Shown: positions 1-10,794 of the stretch, piece by piece
How positions within the stretch are numbered: position 1 is the stretch's first letter
How the letters are laid out: the number at the start of each line of letters is the position of its first letter
Assembly (NCBI GenBank): GCA_000708835.1
Contig: DF237851.1
Coordinates: forward strand, 1 to 24,641
Length of the DNA stretch: 24,641 nt
Origin: Klebsormidium nitens
Lineage: Eukaryota > Streptophyta > Klebsormidiophyceae > Klebsormidiales > Klebsormidiaceae
Direction of reading: 5' to 3'
Translations under genes and position numbers: made by a program
Notes under the pieces: generated by a model
Databases searched by the model: none
Told to the model about the DNA's origin: nothing
The model's input: the letters and a program-made list of their open reading frames with translations, nothing else

Positions 1-1320
1 GCAGAGCTTCAGGCCGCGACAGGGAGCGCTCGATCCAAACGTGCCGATGAAACGGCCATCCGGAGAGCTTTCAAGGCGTCAGAGAGGAATGCGATGCAAC
101 TTGCGAAATGGCCTGGCCCTGATATCGAGTCAGTTCCAATCGCCACTCGGTGTTTGAGCCCGTTGAAAGGTCTGCTAAAGATCGACGGATTTGCGAGCGA
201 GCTCAATGCAGCTCGAGACTACTTAAACACCACCTCGGGTGCAATTCATCTACCGTCAGGCAAGCTGATCCCTCACCATCCAAGCAACATGCTTTCGAGA
301 GCAACTGACACCGAGTATGTGGGGGCCGATTATCCGTCTCCATTGATCGACAATTTCATGCTGCAAATCCAAATCCCAGAGATCATCCCCTTCTTGCAGA
401 TGACGCTGGGCTATGGGATCACCGGGCATTCGAATGAGAAGCAGTTCGTTATCTGCTACGGACCGTCGAATTCGGGCAAAACGAAGCTTCTCGCTCTTGT
501 TAAAGCAGCGATTCGACTGTACTACTGCACGATGGATAGAGATTGCGTCATTGGGGCCGGCGTGAGGTCCGAGGGCGCCGCTACACCGCATCTTTTAGCG
601 CTTGAGGGGGCACACATTGCCGGCATGGAGGAGACAAAGCCGGATGATGTATACAATGGAAACAATGTGAAGTCCATCTCTTCGGGCGGAGGAGGCATGA
701 GTGTCCGAGGGCTGCACAAGGCCACCGTCGAGATTAAGTGTCGATGTCTCCCAATCATCTGCACGAACTCCCTACCAAAGTTCGATGTGAAGGACTCCGG
801 CACCTTAAAGAAGCTCCGCGTCTTTCCGTTCAAGCGAGAGTTTGTCGAGAATCCCCGACCTAATACGAACGAGCGTTTGAAGGACCTTCAATTGGATGAC
901 AAGATCGAAAGTATGGAATGGAGGAAGCAGATGCTGGCTTGGCTCGTGCGAGGCAGCATGGCATGGTATGCGAGAGGGAGTCTCCCGCAGGTGGAAGAGC
1001 TACCACGTGACATGCAGACTGCTCTTGAAGGATACGTAGAGGCCAATGATCATCTCAACAACTTCATTGCTGATCACTGCGTTAAGGGTGACAAACGGGG
1101 AATCCATGTTGACATACTCAAGCAAGCGTTTGAGAATTACATAGGAAGACGGGATCGTCCTATGACCGTCACCGAGTTCAAAGTGCTGATGCAAGGTGTG
1201 CCTGGTGTCACCTTTGCAAAACAGCTGAAGATATCTAAACGCAATACAACCGGCTTCAAGGGAATCAGCTTGCGGCAATGCTATTCGATCAAAGATCGTT
1301 CTTGGCCAGCAGCCGCTTGA
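1..1320 (+). CDS. D5-like SF3 helicase (primase-helicase C-terminal part), 5' truncated by window edge
   Basis: The frame is open from base 1 to the TGA at 1318-1320 (439 residues), so the ATG at 94 is probably internal and the true start lies outside. A D5_N-like block (LNTTSGAIHLPSGKL, about 226-270) precedes the helicase. SF3 motifs are visible: Walker A GPSNSGKT (460-483), a Walker B-like HIAGMEET (610-633), and sensor-type motif C LPIICTNSLPKFD (745-783) followed by a basic LKKLRVFPF segment where the arginine finger sits. The tail (WLVRGSMAWYARG, then NNFIADHC) resembles the C-terminal region of the poxvirus/NCLDV D5 family. Family knowledge: D5-like proteins are hexameric 3'-5' helicases acting with a primase at replication forks of large DNA viruses and related elements. 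The region has no introns, unlike the second D5-type gene at 13023-21739, and looks diverged from it. The N-terminal domain is not visible, so a fused primase cannot be confirmed. Confidence 0.85.
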   Translation, partial: AELQAATGSARSKRADETAIRRAFKASERNAMQLAKWPGPDIESVPIATRCLSPLKGLLKIDGFASELNAARDYLNTTSGAIHLPSGKLIPHHPSNMLSRATDTEYVGADYPSPLIDNFMLQIQIPEIIPFLQMTLGYGITGHSNEKQFVICYGPSNSGKTKLLALVKAAIRLYYCTMDRDCVIGAGVRSEGAATPHLLALEGAHIAGMEETKPDDVYNGNNVKSISSGGGGMSVRGLHKATVEIKCRCLPIICTNSLPKFDVKDSGTLKKLRVFPFKREFVENPRPNTNERLKDLQLDDKIESMEWRKQMLAWLVRGSMAWYARGSLPQVEELPRDMQTALEGYVEANDHLNNFIADHCVKGDKRGIHVDILKQAFENYIGRRDRPMTVTEFKVLMQGVPGVTFAKQLKISKRNTTGFKGISLRQCYSIKDRSWPAAA

Positions 1321-1727
1321 TCCCAGTGAGCCGGAGGCAGCAGCCGTTCCTACATTTGCAAGCGAATGGTGAAGGTTGGTGGTAGGTATGGTAGGCAACG
1401 AGTAGGCGCCTCAAAACTGCTGACTTTAGGAATGCTTCATGGTTCTACTATAGTAGAGGTAGTTAAGTAGTTATGATTATGGAGATATATAGTGAATTCA
1501 TTCTTGCATGTTTGAAGAGCATAAAACACTCTTCATGGAGAGGGAAAAGTCCACCTACTACCTACTTGACTACCTTGAAAGCATCCCCTATCCATCTCGC
1601 AACCCTTACCTTCCCTCCGTTGCTTTTCAATCAGAGCCCTACCTATGCCACCTACCTCCTACAGCTTTGTCTATTCAAGGGCCGAAAGCGCGTCAGCTCT
1701 TTCGATTCTTCATTTGAGATATCTACC
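1321..1727. other. Intergenic region between convergent genes
   Basis: This lies between the stop of the helicase gene (+) and the stop of the transposase gene (-). It is rich in AGGTAG/CTACCT words in both orientations (for example around 1377-1405, 1449-1470, 1549-1576 and 1640-1660), giving weak inverted-repeat character. Both 3' untranslated regions must lie here. I see no clear polyadenylation signal and no gene. Confidence 0.6.
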
Positions 1728-4700
1728 CTACTCTTGCAACAGCGCCCTCGCAATTGCGGCCGACCACACCACCGCCGCAATGGCAATGCCACGCTTTGCG
1801 TCGTCCACCCTCTTCAGCGTCGTGTTGAAACCACCAAGCAGCAAGGGTAGGATCACCATCAGGCTCTCCAACCCCGAGTACCAACCGAGAGACCGGAAGC
1901 CCTTCAGAAAGGAGTTGACCGACTCCACTGCCGACGTGTTGACCCAGTGCAACGCAATATAGGCGTCAGCGGAATTCGAGGGCCCGCACTTGTGCACCTC
2001 CTGTCCGGCCTTCGAGAAGTGGAACCTGCACACAAGATAGAGTGTACATGGGAGGTCATGCGGCGCAACAAGCCTCGTTTCGCCTGCAGCCATTGTAGTT
2101 TGAAAGTTGATGTACACATTTTCAAAGCACAACAATCAACGCCCATTGCTGAATCAGCATGTATGTACACATAATACCTCCAGTTCTATGAACGCAAGAC
2201 GGATCGGAGCTAAGCACAGCACACGTTGCCAAATAAGCTCAGACGTACACTCACCTGTCGACCACGAAGCGCACGTCCCTGAAGAACGCCGGGGCTCGGC
2301 GCATTGAGTAGTTGCGCAGCGCGCACGAATTGTCATGCACCAGAGTTTCCGGAAGGTCCTCGCGCCGCAGCCGCGTGTAGAGCACGGTGAAGGCGTCCCG
2401 AGGGCTCTCTCCACGCAGCATGATGTGGAAGCCGTAGATCACTCGGTGCGAGCAGCAAAAGACAAAGGCCCCTCGACACCTCTTCGGCCGCTTCCCCTAC
2501 TGCCCTTCTTCCCCGACAACTTTCCGGCCCCCTTCACTAGCCCCGGCACGTGCTCAGCATCCCAGTCGTTCATCGACTTCCCCGTTGCGCACTTGAACTC
2601 CTCCAAGGTTCGGCTGCGGCCATCCGGGTGCTCGAAGCTCGAGTAGTATGGTAACCCCCTCTTCTGCTCCCAACCAGGAAGGGTGTAGCACGCCAGCGCG
2701 TCCTGCTCCTCTCGAAAGCTGTGCCCCAACGGGAGCGGCTGCAGATCCTCCCCGTTCTCGTCCTTCCCCAGCCGCTCTCTCAAAAGCAACCGCTCGGCTG
2801 CACTCATCCGCTCCCATTGCCGAGGGCTCGGCTCCAACTTCTCGACCCCCGGGAGCAGCTCGTTTGCCAAACCTCGAGCCTCGTCCAACTGCCGCCGCTC
2901 CTCGATCGACAGAGGCCTCGCTCTTGCCTCTGCAACTAGGGCCACTGCTCGGTCGAACGGCCAAATCGCCTGGTGCACCCAGCCCAACTGGCCATCGCCC
3001 TCGAACCCCGTCGCACCCCTCGCAAGCAGAGACAACAGGTACAACTGATGGAGCGTCCCGGCAAAACATCCGGGGAATGTGAGCCCCCCGTACGCATCTA
3101 GGAGGTGCCGCAGGATGGGGGCGTCTCTACCCAGGTCCCGGCGGTCCTCGAGAGTCGCCTCCTCTCCGAGCAGCAACTTCCGGACCACGTGCAGCGCTCC
3201 ACTGCCGATCAGGTCCTCATCGCTATCGTGCGCGCCCAACGAGTACAAGAGCTCCGTCCACTCGCCAACCCAATGCTCCCACAGGTTCGGGCTGAGCCCC
3301 CGCCGCTGGAAGTCCGCCTGGATCCCCGTCAGCAGCTGGAACATGGCCAGGTTACGATCCCTGACCATTGTCTGCTGCTCCTCGAGAAGGCGCCTCCTGC
3401 CGTCTTCTGGGAGCGGCCCCTCGGCCTCCCCCGGTCCGAACCGCTTCACGACCCGGACATCCTCGTGAGCCAGCCCGTCGAGGAGGGCCGCAAAATCCGC
3501 CCTCGACAGCCGCTGCCCGAGCTTCTCGTCCTTCGGTCGATGCTGTGAGAGCCGTGCGATTGCCTCTCGCAGCTCGGGCTGCAGTAGGAGCTTGCGCTTC
3601 AGGCCACCCCCCTCGAGCCCCGCGCCGCAGTAGTCACGTCCGGAGATCGAATGCTTTTCGAGCAGCTGTCCCGTTGGGTAACGGCTGGGGTGACAGAAGG
3701 TCCGTCGCGCATCAAGGGAGGAGCTCCCAAGCCCGCCCGGCTTCTGGCCCCCATCGGCGCTCGCCAGACCGACAATGCCGTCGCAGAGAAGCACCTGAGG
3801 GGGTGAAAGGTTTCAATGATTCAATGTCGTTGAATGTACACTAATGTCAGTGAATGAACGCAGACTATCATCGAATGTACACCTAATGTCATTGAATGGA
3901 CACTAATCATCAACGAATGTACATCATCCCTCTTTTTACATGATTTCGACGTCCACTGACAGCGAAGACACGAGAGACACAAGATTCTCGTGTTGAGCCT
4001 CAGCAACCATGTTGCTCACCCTTGGATGTGGCCCGCACAGCGAGCAGCAGTCTCGGATGCCGAGCCCAACCAGCTTGAAGAAGTCAAGACTCGCCCGACG
4101 CCAAGTCTCCTCGCTCAGCACGACGGCATCGGGGGTGCGCTGGAAGGCGCTCTGTGGGGTTGCAAGCTCGGCCTTGAAGGAGTGCCCGTGCTGCATCCCT
4201 CGCAGAAGCAGCTGAAGGCTCTCCTGGACGAAAATCGTCCTTCGGTTCCAGGCGTACAGCCCCAGCCTGGTGCTCTCCATCAAAGTGGATGGCGTGCGCC
4301 TCGTCCAAGCACTGGCAGTGGTAAATGCGCGTCTGGACCCCCTGACTCCACGATGCCGCCGTCACGGAGGCCTTGACCCATGCCTCCATCCATGACCCGC
4401 CGCACCGAGGGGGCTCCAACGGGCACGGAGCGCTAAGCAGCCCCTTCTCCGAAAGCTCCTCGAAATGGCATTCCCTGAGCTTGCTGACGCGGACGGGGCG
4501 CTCTAGCGAGGTCACCAACGGGTCGTGGAAGCTGAGGGCATCGCTGAGCCTCGCAAGCTTGGGCTTCGTGACCTGGACTGCCTCAGTGGTGAGCAGCTGG
4601 ACAGGGGCGCGAACCCTCGAAGCCTTCCTGTGCTCGCAAGCCCCGTCCGCCAAGGAGGCCAAAGTGCAGCTCGTGCATGCATCCACCCAGCCTCGGATTG

Positions 4701-6636
4701 CCTCCTTGCCCCTCGCGTCCGTCGGCGGCCGCGCTTCCCAACCGATTGGCGCAGCCGGCTGCGCGCTCTCTCTGTGCGCTGCCCACGCCGCCTTGCTGCG
4801 CCTCGCTCTCTTTCGAGGGGGCACGTGCCCTCCAAAAGCGCGCTTCCTCTCGAGATCCACCCCCGCACTCTCTTCTCCAATGTCGTGCGCGCCCGCATCC
4901 CCAAAGAGCCGTTCGTGTTGTTGGCAGAAGCACGACTCGCCTGAGCACGTTGCCGGATCATGAGGACGCTTCTCGAGCAGGCCGATGAGGTACTCCCCCT
5001 CGTCCTTGAGCGCGCTTCGGCCTTCCGACCCCTCTGACGAAATTGCCCCCACCGTGGGCACTGCCTTTCCGATCTGGGGCATCACTCCATCCCATCGCTC
5101 GAGCCAGCACACAGCAGCCATTGACAATGGTTGCAAGGGCTCCATGATCATCTGGTTGGCCATGGGGACGCCGCCGGCCTCGTTGAGCTCTCTCTTTACC
5201 GCGGCCACGTGGGAGCAGTCGATCAAGGAAGGACAGCCGTCATTGCGCCCCTCGCACCAGAGCCAATCCCCCTTGAAGCTCTGGAAGACCATGCGCCGTC
5301 GCGGGCCGAGCGCCCCTTGCAGATTGTCTGCAACTGCAATGCAGCTCCCTCGATCGTCCGTGGCTACTCGCTCAACGTGCACCCCTCTTCCAAGCCTGTC
5401 GCGCGTGGGGAGCTCAGACGTTGGCGCCCAACTCTCGCTGAGGGCCGCTAGCGCCAGCTTGTGAACACAAGGGGCATCCTCCGTTAGTCGGCCTCTGTGG
5501 CACGTGCAGCAGATGTTCCCCAGCGAATTCCACCAGACTGTCTCTGGCAGCCCTGTAACCTTGTCAGGCTTTCCCAGTGCCTTTGGCGCGCCCTCTCCGT
5601 TGTGATTCCACGGACTCATGTACAGCCTAAGCGGCCGCAGCGCTTCTGACTTCGTGGGCAGGTACATGTGGACCGGCGCAGCGGGCGAGACCATCATTCG
5701 CAGATAGCGCACAGCTTGCGCCTTGATGCTCGTCGTTTGAGTGCAATCCTGTAGAGATGCACGAGAGCATGTCTTTCATTCTGATCTCCCTTCCGTTGTT
5801 TGGCAGCGTGAGCAGAATGGAGCCTTGAGAATTACAATCCCAGGTTTCAAACAGATCAGCAATCTTGTGGCCCTCCAGTTCACAACCACTTTCAAGCAAC
5901 TTCAGAAGGACTGCATATTCACGAGATGTGCGCTGCCGTCTAGTCGCTCTCAGGACATAGCAGCGATGGCAGCGCGCACGAGCAGAGCATAAAGAGCTTG
6001 CTTCAGACATCTGCTTTCTTCTGATGCTTGTCAAGAAAAAATTGGGCTCACCTCGGAGCTCTCCGCTGCCTCGCTCCTAGCTCTCGGGCGAACCCCCTTT
6101 GCAATGCCGCGAGCGCCTATCTGCGTTGCTGCCGTGGAAACGTGCCGCTCCCCTGGCATTGTCCTCGCGTTCTCCTGACGAAGGAAGCTGAGCAGCTCGT
6201 CGCTGAGCTCCAACTCCTGCCTCCACGCCCCCTCTTTCGCCTCCCGCCGCAGAACAACTGCGTTCTGCAGGCCGCCCCTCTTGCTGCCAAGAATCATCAT
6301 CGACAAAGCATCAGTGCTCTCAGCGAGCTTGCCGACCAAGTTGTTTATGCAATTCAGGCACACAATCTGCTTGGACTGCTTGCTCTTGGGGACTGTTGCG
6401 CTGACAATGTAGCCCATCAGAATGCCCCGATCGCTCTTTCGGAATGCCAGTCTCAACTGCCCCTCTCCGGTCTTTGCCCAGACCTGGTGCAAGCACAAGA
6501 GGCACCGCACTGCAACGCGCTCCTTGCAGCTCTGCACGTCAACCCTAATTTCACCTGACAAGATGCCCCTCAAGCTACTCCGCTCAATATGCTCAAGCCC
6601 ACTGCTGAAATGCTGAAGCCTAGAATCAGACTCCAT
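1728..6636 (-). CDS. KDZ/Zisupton-like DDE transposase with SWIM-like zinc motif; multi-exon, with apparent frameshifts
   Basis: Proposed exons on the minus strand: 6636-6052, 6010 to about 5770, about 5760-4020, 3794-2255, 2025-1728. The ATG at 6636 sits in a good context (AACCATGG). Two junctions are clear: 4020|3794 (AGG|GTGAGC to CTCAG|GTG) and 2255|2025 (GACAG|GTGAGT to TGCAG|GTTCC). They rebuild CGPHPRVLLCDG and VVDRFHF, typical KDZ segments. Motifs: a SWIM-like CTC...CVH (5511-5461), catalytic D in LLCDG (3782-3780), D in VHDNSC (2334-2332), D-R-F-H near 2259, and E in SAVESVNSF (1925-1923). The frame must slip at two G runs (plus-strand C runs 4260-4263, one base extra, and 2469-2472, one base missing), and again between about 5780 and 5710. 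These could be pseudogene lesions or homopolymer errors. Family knowledge: KDZ enzymes move cut-and-paste DNA transposons. I could not find the terminal inverted repeats or target duplication. Confidence 0.8.
2026..2254 (-). other. Intron of the transposase gene with TGTACA motifs
   Basis: A 229-bp intron with donor AG|GTGAGTGT and acceptor TGTGTGCAG. Removing it joins FVVD to RFHF, a conserved KDZ segment. It contains TGTACA at about 2043, 2110 and 2163, the same hexamer that dominates introns of other genes in this window. Confidence 0.75.
3795..4019 (-). repeat. Transposase intron filled by a tandem GAATGTACAC-type repeat
   Basis: A 225-bp intron bounded by G|GTGAGC and CCTCAG|GTG. On the plus strand, 3825-3925 holds about five imperfect copies of a 20-30-base unit combining GAATGTACA with CTAATGTCATT. 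Splicing restores HPRV-LLCDG across the first catalytic aspartate, so the boundaries are well supported. Confidence 0.75.
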
Positions 6637-6905
6637 GGTTTACCCCCTATGTTGCCCTACTCTTGGGGGGGGGGGGCTCCCTCTAAGCCTCCCTTCCTAC
6701 CTGCTGCGACCCGGTCCTGTTTTACCGGGCCTCGAACTTGGCATTCTAGCCAGCGACCTTCTCTCTAAGTGTATGAGCCCCGACCTGGGCATTTGTGCCC
6801 GGTCGCTTGTCTCTAAGTTCCGATCGGTTCGACGCGGCGGTGGTCGTATTTTTTCAGAATCTACTAGGGGGGTGCTGACGTGGCCTCCTCTCCGGTACCT
6901 GCAAC

Positions 6906-6913
6906 CTTATATA
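6906..6913 (-). promoter_or_regulatory. Candidate TATA box for the transposase gene
   Basis: On the minus strand the sequence reads CGGTATATAAGG, a strong TATA-box match in the right orientation, about 270 bases upstream of the ATG at 6636. An ACGT-containing CCACGTCAGC lies about 40 bases downstream of it. The role is inferred from motif and position only. Confidence 0.45.
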
Positions 6914-6992
6914 CCGTCACCGGCCAAATCCGGTACAATGGTTGCCGCGCGTACACCGTCCGATCCCTCCCGGTCCATCCTAGCCGTCTATT

Positions 6993-7047
6993 TTAGTCTC
7001 AACTTTATTTGGTACCCCCCAGCAAACCAAATGAAGTTCGGACTAAA
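6993..7047. repeat. Inverted repeat (long hairpin)
   Basis: The left arm TTTAGTCTCAACTTTATTTGG-type sequence at 6993-7012 pairs with CCAAATGAAGTTCGGACTAAA at 7027-7046, with a few mismatches and a loop rich in C. The right arm is also the start of the dispersed repeat at 7026-7084, 7236-7315 and 10736-10794, so the hairpin may be a transposon-end or MITE structure. Confidence 0.6.
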
Positions 7048-7084
7048 GTTTTGGCCACTCACAGGCCGCCATGTCATACCCCCC
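7026..7084 (+). repeat. Dispersed ~60-bp repeat, copy 1
   Basis: It begins ACCAAATGAAGTTCGGACTAAA and ends CGCCATGTCATACCCCCC. A near-identical direct copy is at 10736-10794, and an inverted, block-rearranged copy is at 7236-7315. Confidence 0.7.
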
Positions 7085-7235
7085 GGGATCCACGAGTTTG
7101 AATTTGTCCGGTAGGGCCGTACCGCAGGTCGAAAACCCTTCCCGGCGCCGGTACGGACCCCAAGTGTACCGCTTCGGCCACTTTGGGCTTTAGGCCTTTC
7201 GACCCGTCAGCCTAACTGCAGCTCTTTGGGTTAGT

Positions 7236-7315
7236 GGGGGGGGGTATGAACTTCATTTGGCTTGCTGGGTATGACAGAGGCGGCCTGTGAGTGGCCAGAA
7301 GCTTAGACCGAAGTT
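7236..7315 (-). repeat. Dispersed ~60-bp repeat, inverted and rearranged copy 2
   Basis: On the minus strand this reads the GGCCACTCACAGGCCGCC block followed by GTCATACCCAGCAAGCC and AAATGAAGTTC, the two halves of copy 1 in swapped order. That is what a segment of a tandem array read in the opposite direction would give. It ends in a G9 run at 7236-7244. Confidence 0.65.
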
Positions 7316-8363
7316 AATTACGGAACACCAAGCAAGCGTTCTGAGTGCAACCTGCTATTGCGCCCTTTCTCCTCGTCCCGATCTCCTCGTCCCATCCCAA
7401 AAAACTTGTGACTTCGGAAGAAGGGCTCCGGAAGAGGGGCTATGGCCACCTGTGTAGGGTTTGGTTTCGGACCGCAGCTGTCAGCACGGGTAACGTGTAG
7501 TGCGTCTGTGGCTGCAGGTACGTACTCTTTGCCAAAAGAGGAGCGTGTTGAGCAAGTCTGGCGTTTTCTGATGGTTGCAGGCCCTGCAGCGGCGATCAGA
7601 TGGAAAACCAGGACCTTAAATATCCGGTTTCTTGGGTTCTGGGGCCTGCTGTGGGGTGTACGGTACGTCTTGCCCAGCTCATAGAAAGCATTGTCTGTTG
7701 GCAGTAGGCCAGCAAAACATTGGGCTACATCGTGCACACCACCCCAAGAGAAACACCACATCTCAATCATTCCTGAAGCTCGATTCACCCTGCTAGCTGG
7801 GTGTCGTCTGGACATAGACGGGTTCATTTCTCTCACTTGTAGATAGCTGTGTCATGTTCCTGAAATTCAACATTTGAGTCCTGTCAGTGCCTGTTGTATT
7901 GTGTTATTCCTGAGATACACAGTATTTGTTTCCTTGCTTTGAATCATCGGCATCATAAGACAGTTTTTGTCTTCCTATCATGATTGGTGGCTCTGTGCTT
8001 CTCCAGTTTGTTCTTTAGGCATCTCTCGAGCCAGTGGCTTGGTCGTCTCAGTTGTGCAGCTAAAGTATTTGTGATTTCTTCCTTTTGGGCACACGAACTT
8101 GCTCAACATGAACAGTGATGCCTGGACATTCTTGAGTGCTTAACAATGCTCTCTTTTCTGCCTTTGGACTATAGGTTTCTTGCGGGCTGCATCAAGATCT
8201 CCATCGCAGTCTGCGTCTTGTCTTAAGTCCGCTGACCTGGGTCAAGGTGTTAATCGTCCTCGACCTGCCATTTCGCAAGTTGTTTCAGGATATCTAAGTG
8301 GGCAACACCAGCCCTGTCCTCCTCTGAAACTCTTTTTGAAGCAGGTTCTCTTCCTTCATGTGC

Positions 8364-9999
8364 AGGGGCCAGGAGCCGCATCCTCCCCAACACGTTCAGC
8401 CCGTCACAAACATGGCGCAGGAGCCGCCCCGTCACTATGCAGAGCACGCTGTCTCCAGGGGATGTGTGCAGCTTCACCAATCCTGTCCTTCACGAGCGGG
8501 CTGGGAGAAGGGCGATGACTGCGGTGGTCAGCGCCAAGGGGAACACGCCTACAGAAGGAGCAGCCGGTGAGCTCGCCCGCTAATGTTAGCTCTGACCTTC
8601 AGTAAGGTGCATCGGAGCTCAACTTTCTGGTAGTAGTGGAGGTTAGCTGTTCTGAGAGAGGCACTCAGGCCAGAACATACTGGACGCAACCAACTCCCCG
8701 TCTGACCTCGTGTTCCACGCCGTTCACTGTTTTTTACTTTTTTCGTTGCTTTTCATTGTGGCTTCCTCCTTTCAAAGCACAGCGTGCTTAAGGCCAGTAC
8801 CTAAGCGCCTGGCCCTCTGAGCCCGCCAGCCCGGTGCTGACGTCAACGCTGACGTGCTTTCTGCCCACTTCTCCGGGACCCGCTCCCGCACGAACAGCCT
8901 GCTAAGCAACCGCCTTAACGTAGTAAAACTTTTACATACCCTGGTGATGCATAGTCTGATGTAAGGCCCTTCTTCTGCTGCCCAGGTGGAAAAAGCGACC
9001 CTCAAGAGCCCTCTAGCGCTGACGCAGTCACCCTTCAGAGCATCAATGAGCTACTCAAGAGCAATCTGGCCCCCATTCAGAGAGAGATGGCGAACCTGGT
9101 TGAGACCACGGGGGACCTCGTGGAGGTCGCAACGCGCCAGCAAATAGCCAACATGTTTGGTGAGCACTATGTGAGACCGCTGCTAGCGCGGTCTCTGCAG
9201 GACCTGGCGCTTCTTCTTCCCGACGAAACGCTGTTTAAGGATGCCGAGTCCGTGGAGGTCTTGAAGGCGCCCTTGGAGCGGGCCAAGCGCGTCAGCAAGG
9301 CCCTCGTTAAGTCAGGGGGTCGCACTCCGGCTTCTGCGCAGCTTCCAGGATGCGGCCGGCCAAATCGGGTGGGTTCAGGCTGACGGGAGCGTGGACCGAA
9401 GGGGCTTAGGTAGCTTCATCGGTGCTACGGACAACAACGCGCTGCGGTCCAAGCTTGTGCGGCTGCGGCGTTTCCTTCAGCTGGAAACCGAGGAGGAGCA
9501 AGTAGAGGAGCTCCTCTCATGTGAGAGCGCGGGGATCATGCTCCTGATTGCAGCCGCTTTTCCCGAGATTTACCTGACCTGTTCTCCAAGGATCATGCCT
9601 AGCGAGGTACTTGAGCTCGACTGCAGGGGCCGTATGGATGTCGACAAGGAAACCAACTTCGCATACATCGACACTGGTGAAGTGAAGAAGTCGGCGGACT
9701 ATGCGGCAGCAGTCGAGCAGCTGGGGCTGCGCCTGGGGGCCCTCAAGGAGTTCGTGTGCGCGGCGTGCGGCACCAAGGAGGATGGAGTTCGACTTGTGGG
9801 CCGACTATTCGTCTTCGAGAAGAGGAGCAAACAATTCACTGACATAAACCAAAGATCAGACAAAGATCAGAAGCATCCACAAAGTGGAAGTACTCTTTGT
9901 ACGTCCACAAGGTGGGACGTTAGATCACCGGAATGTTTGGATTGTTCAGAAGGAAGTGGTAGACCTGTCAATGGCGTGATGGAAAACGACGGGAGATGA
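8364..9999 (+). CDS. Unknown protein with possible PD-(D/E)XK nuclease core; two exons, one apparent frameshift
   Basis: Exon one runs from an acceptor-like TGTGCAG (or the ATG at 8437) to 8566 (CCG|GTGAGC). Exon two starts at 8986 after TGCCCAG. The junction reads TEGAAG-GKSDPQEPS and keeps phase. The reading is coherent through a helical stretch (INELLKSNLAPIQREMANL...) to the G5 run at 9315-9319, where dropping one G moves into the frame carrying FQDAAGQIGWVQADGS and the remainder to the stop at 9997-9999. The C-terminal part has ELDCRGRMDVD, then AYIDTGEVKKSADY and a helix with EQLGLRLGAL. This D...(D/G)ExK-plus-helix spacing is what PD-(D/E)XK nucleases show. The nuclease call is my inference from spacing alone; the family is otherwise unrecognised. 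A CAAC pair (VCAACG) follows. The 5' end may continue further upstream. Confidence 0.5.
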
Positions 10000-10735
10000 A
10001 AAGAATGCGGAAGGACAAAGGCCGATCGTCCGCGAAATACGTGTGTAATCTGAATCATAGCTTTGTACCTGTCCGCAAATTTGCGCCGGCGCTCAGTTTA
10101 AAAGTGAGGTTCGTGCAATTGACACTCAACACCTATATCTGATGCTTCTATACTCCAAGCATTATATCAAACAGCCGGTCGCTTTAGTAGATGCATCTGC
10201 ATGCGCTAAGAGCACAACTTGGCCCGTGATTTGCTCGGTATATAGACATGCCTGACATGCCAGAGAGCTAGGCCACTACATGCAGCAGCTCGTGGCCATA
10301 CAACTTGTACGAGTCACAATCTGCCTCATAGGCCAAGTCACTAGGCGCACCTCCTTGACCACCAACCGCTTCGATCCGGTGCATCAAGAAAAGTGGGCAA
10401 CCGCTGCGATCAACGACGAGCTAGATAACTTTCGAATGATTAGAATGTCGTAGCGCACAATTCATGCAAGACATGAGTAACCACTACTTTGAAAGCCATG
10501 CCATGAAAGCCTGGTACTCAAGTCTGTCGCATTAGTGAGCTGCTTTTGACCATGCCATAGAATGATGTCATTCCTCAATCTTACACACGTAGCAACCTAC
10601 TGCCTATGGCGCAAACTAGTCCAGCGGTGTTTCGGGTCCCCGGGCTGATGACAGTTTGAACTCCTTGACGAAGGCACTCCATATTTGTAGGGCTAGACCG
10701 GGTCGCAAAAGTGCCCGGTACAGCCAGTTTCCACG

Positions 10736-10794
10736 ACCAAATGAAGTTCGGACTAAACTTGTAGCTAACCAGGGGGCGCCATGTCACACCCCCC
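10736..10794 (+). repeat. Dispersed ~60-bp repeat, copy 3
   Basis: It starts ACCAAATGAAGTTCGGACTAAA and ends CGCCATGTCACACCCCCC, closely matching 7026-7084 with divergence in the middle. Confidence 0.7.

Larger units (their letters stand above)
6637..8363. other. Gene-less region: transposase promoter side and upstream of the nuclease-like gene
   Basis: It holds a G12 run (6665-6676), the TATA box, the hairpin and repeats listed separately, and from about 7840 to 8340 a T-rich stretch that looks like intron or 5' untranslated sequence of the downstream gene. A 172-codon open frame on the minus strand (7318-7836) has no recognisable composition or motif and is not called. The short plus-strand frame 7442-7684 is equally unsupported, although it contains a donor-like GCAG|GTACGT and an acceptor-like TTGCAG. 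Confidence 0.5.

Noticed and set aside
1374-1660. AGGTAG/CTACCT words as terminal inverted repeats of the KDZ element
   Set aside because: Matches are short and imperfect, and no counterpart is found beyond the other end near 6637-7320.
2648-3844. Several long plus-strand frames opposite the transposase
   Set aside because: They are antisense shadows of a GC-rich exon whose minus-strand frame carries the KDZ motifs.
4373-5464. Plus-strand frames of 139 to 196 codons over the SWIM/central transposase exon
   Set aside because: Antisense shadows; Arg/Ser/Pro-rich composition and no motifs.
7318-7836. 172-codon open frame on the minus strand
   Set aside because: No domain, no coherent composition and no supporting splice context; it lies in a repeat and T-rich region and is best explained as a chance frame.
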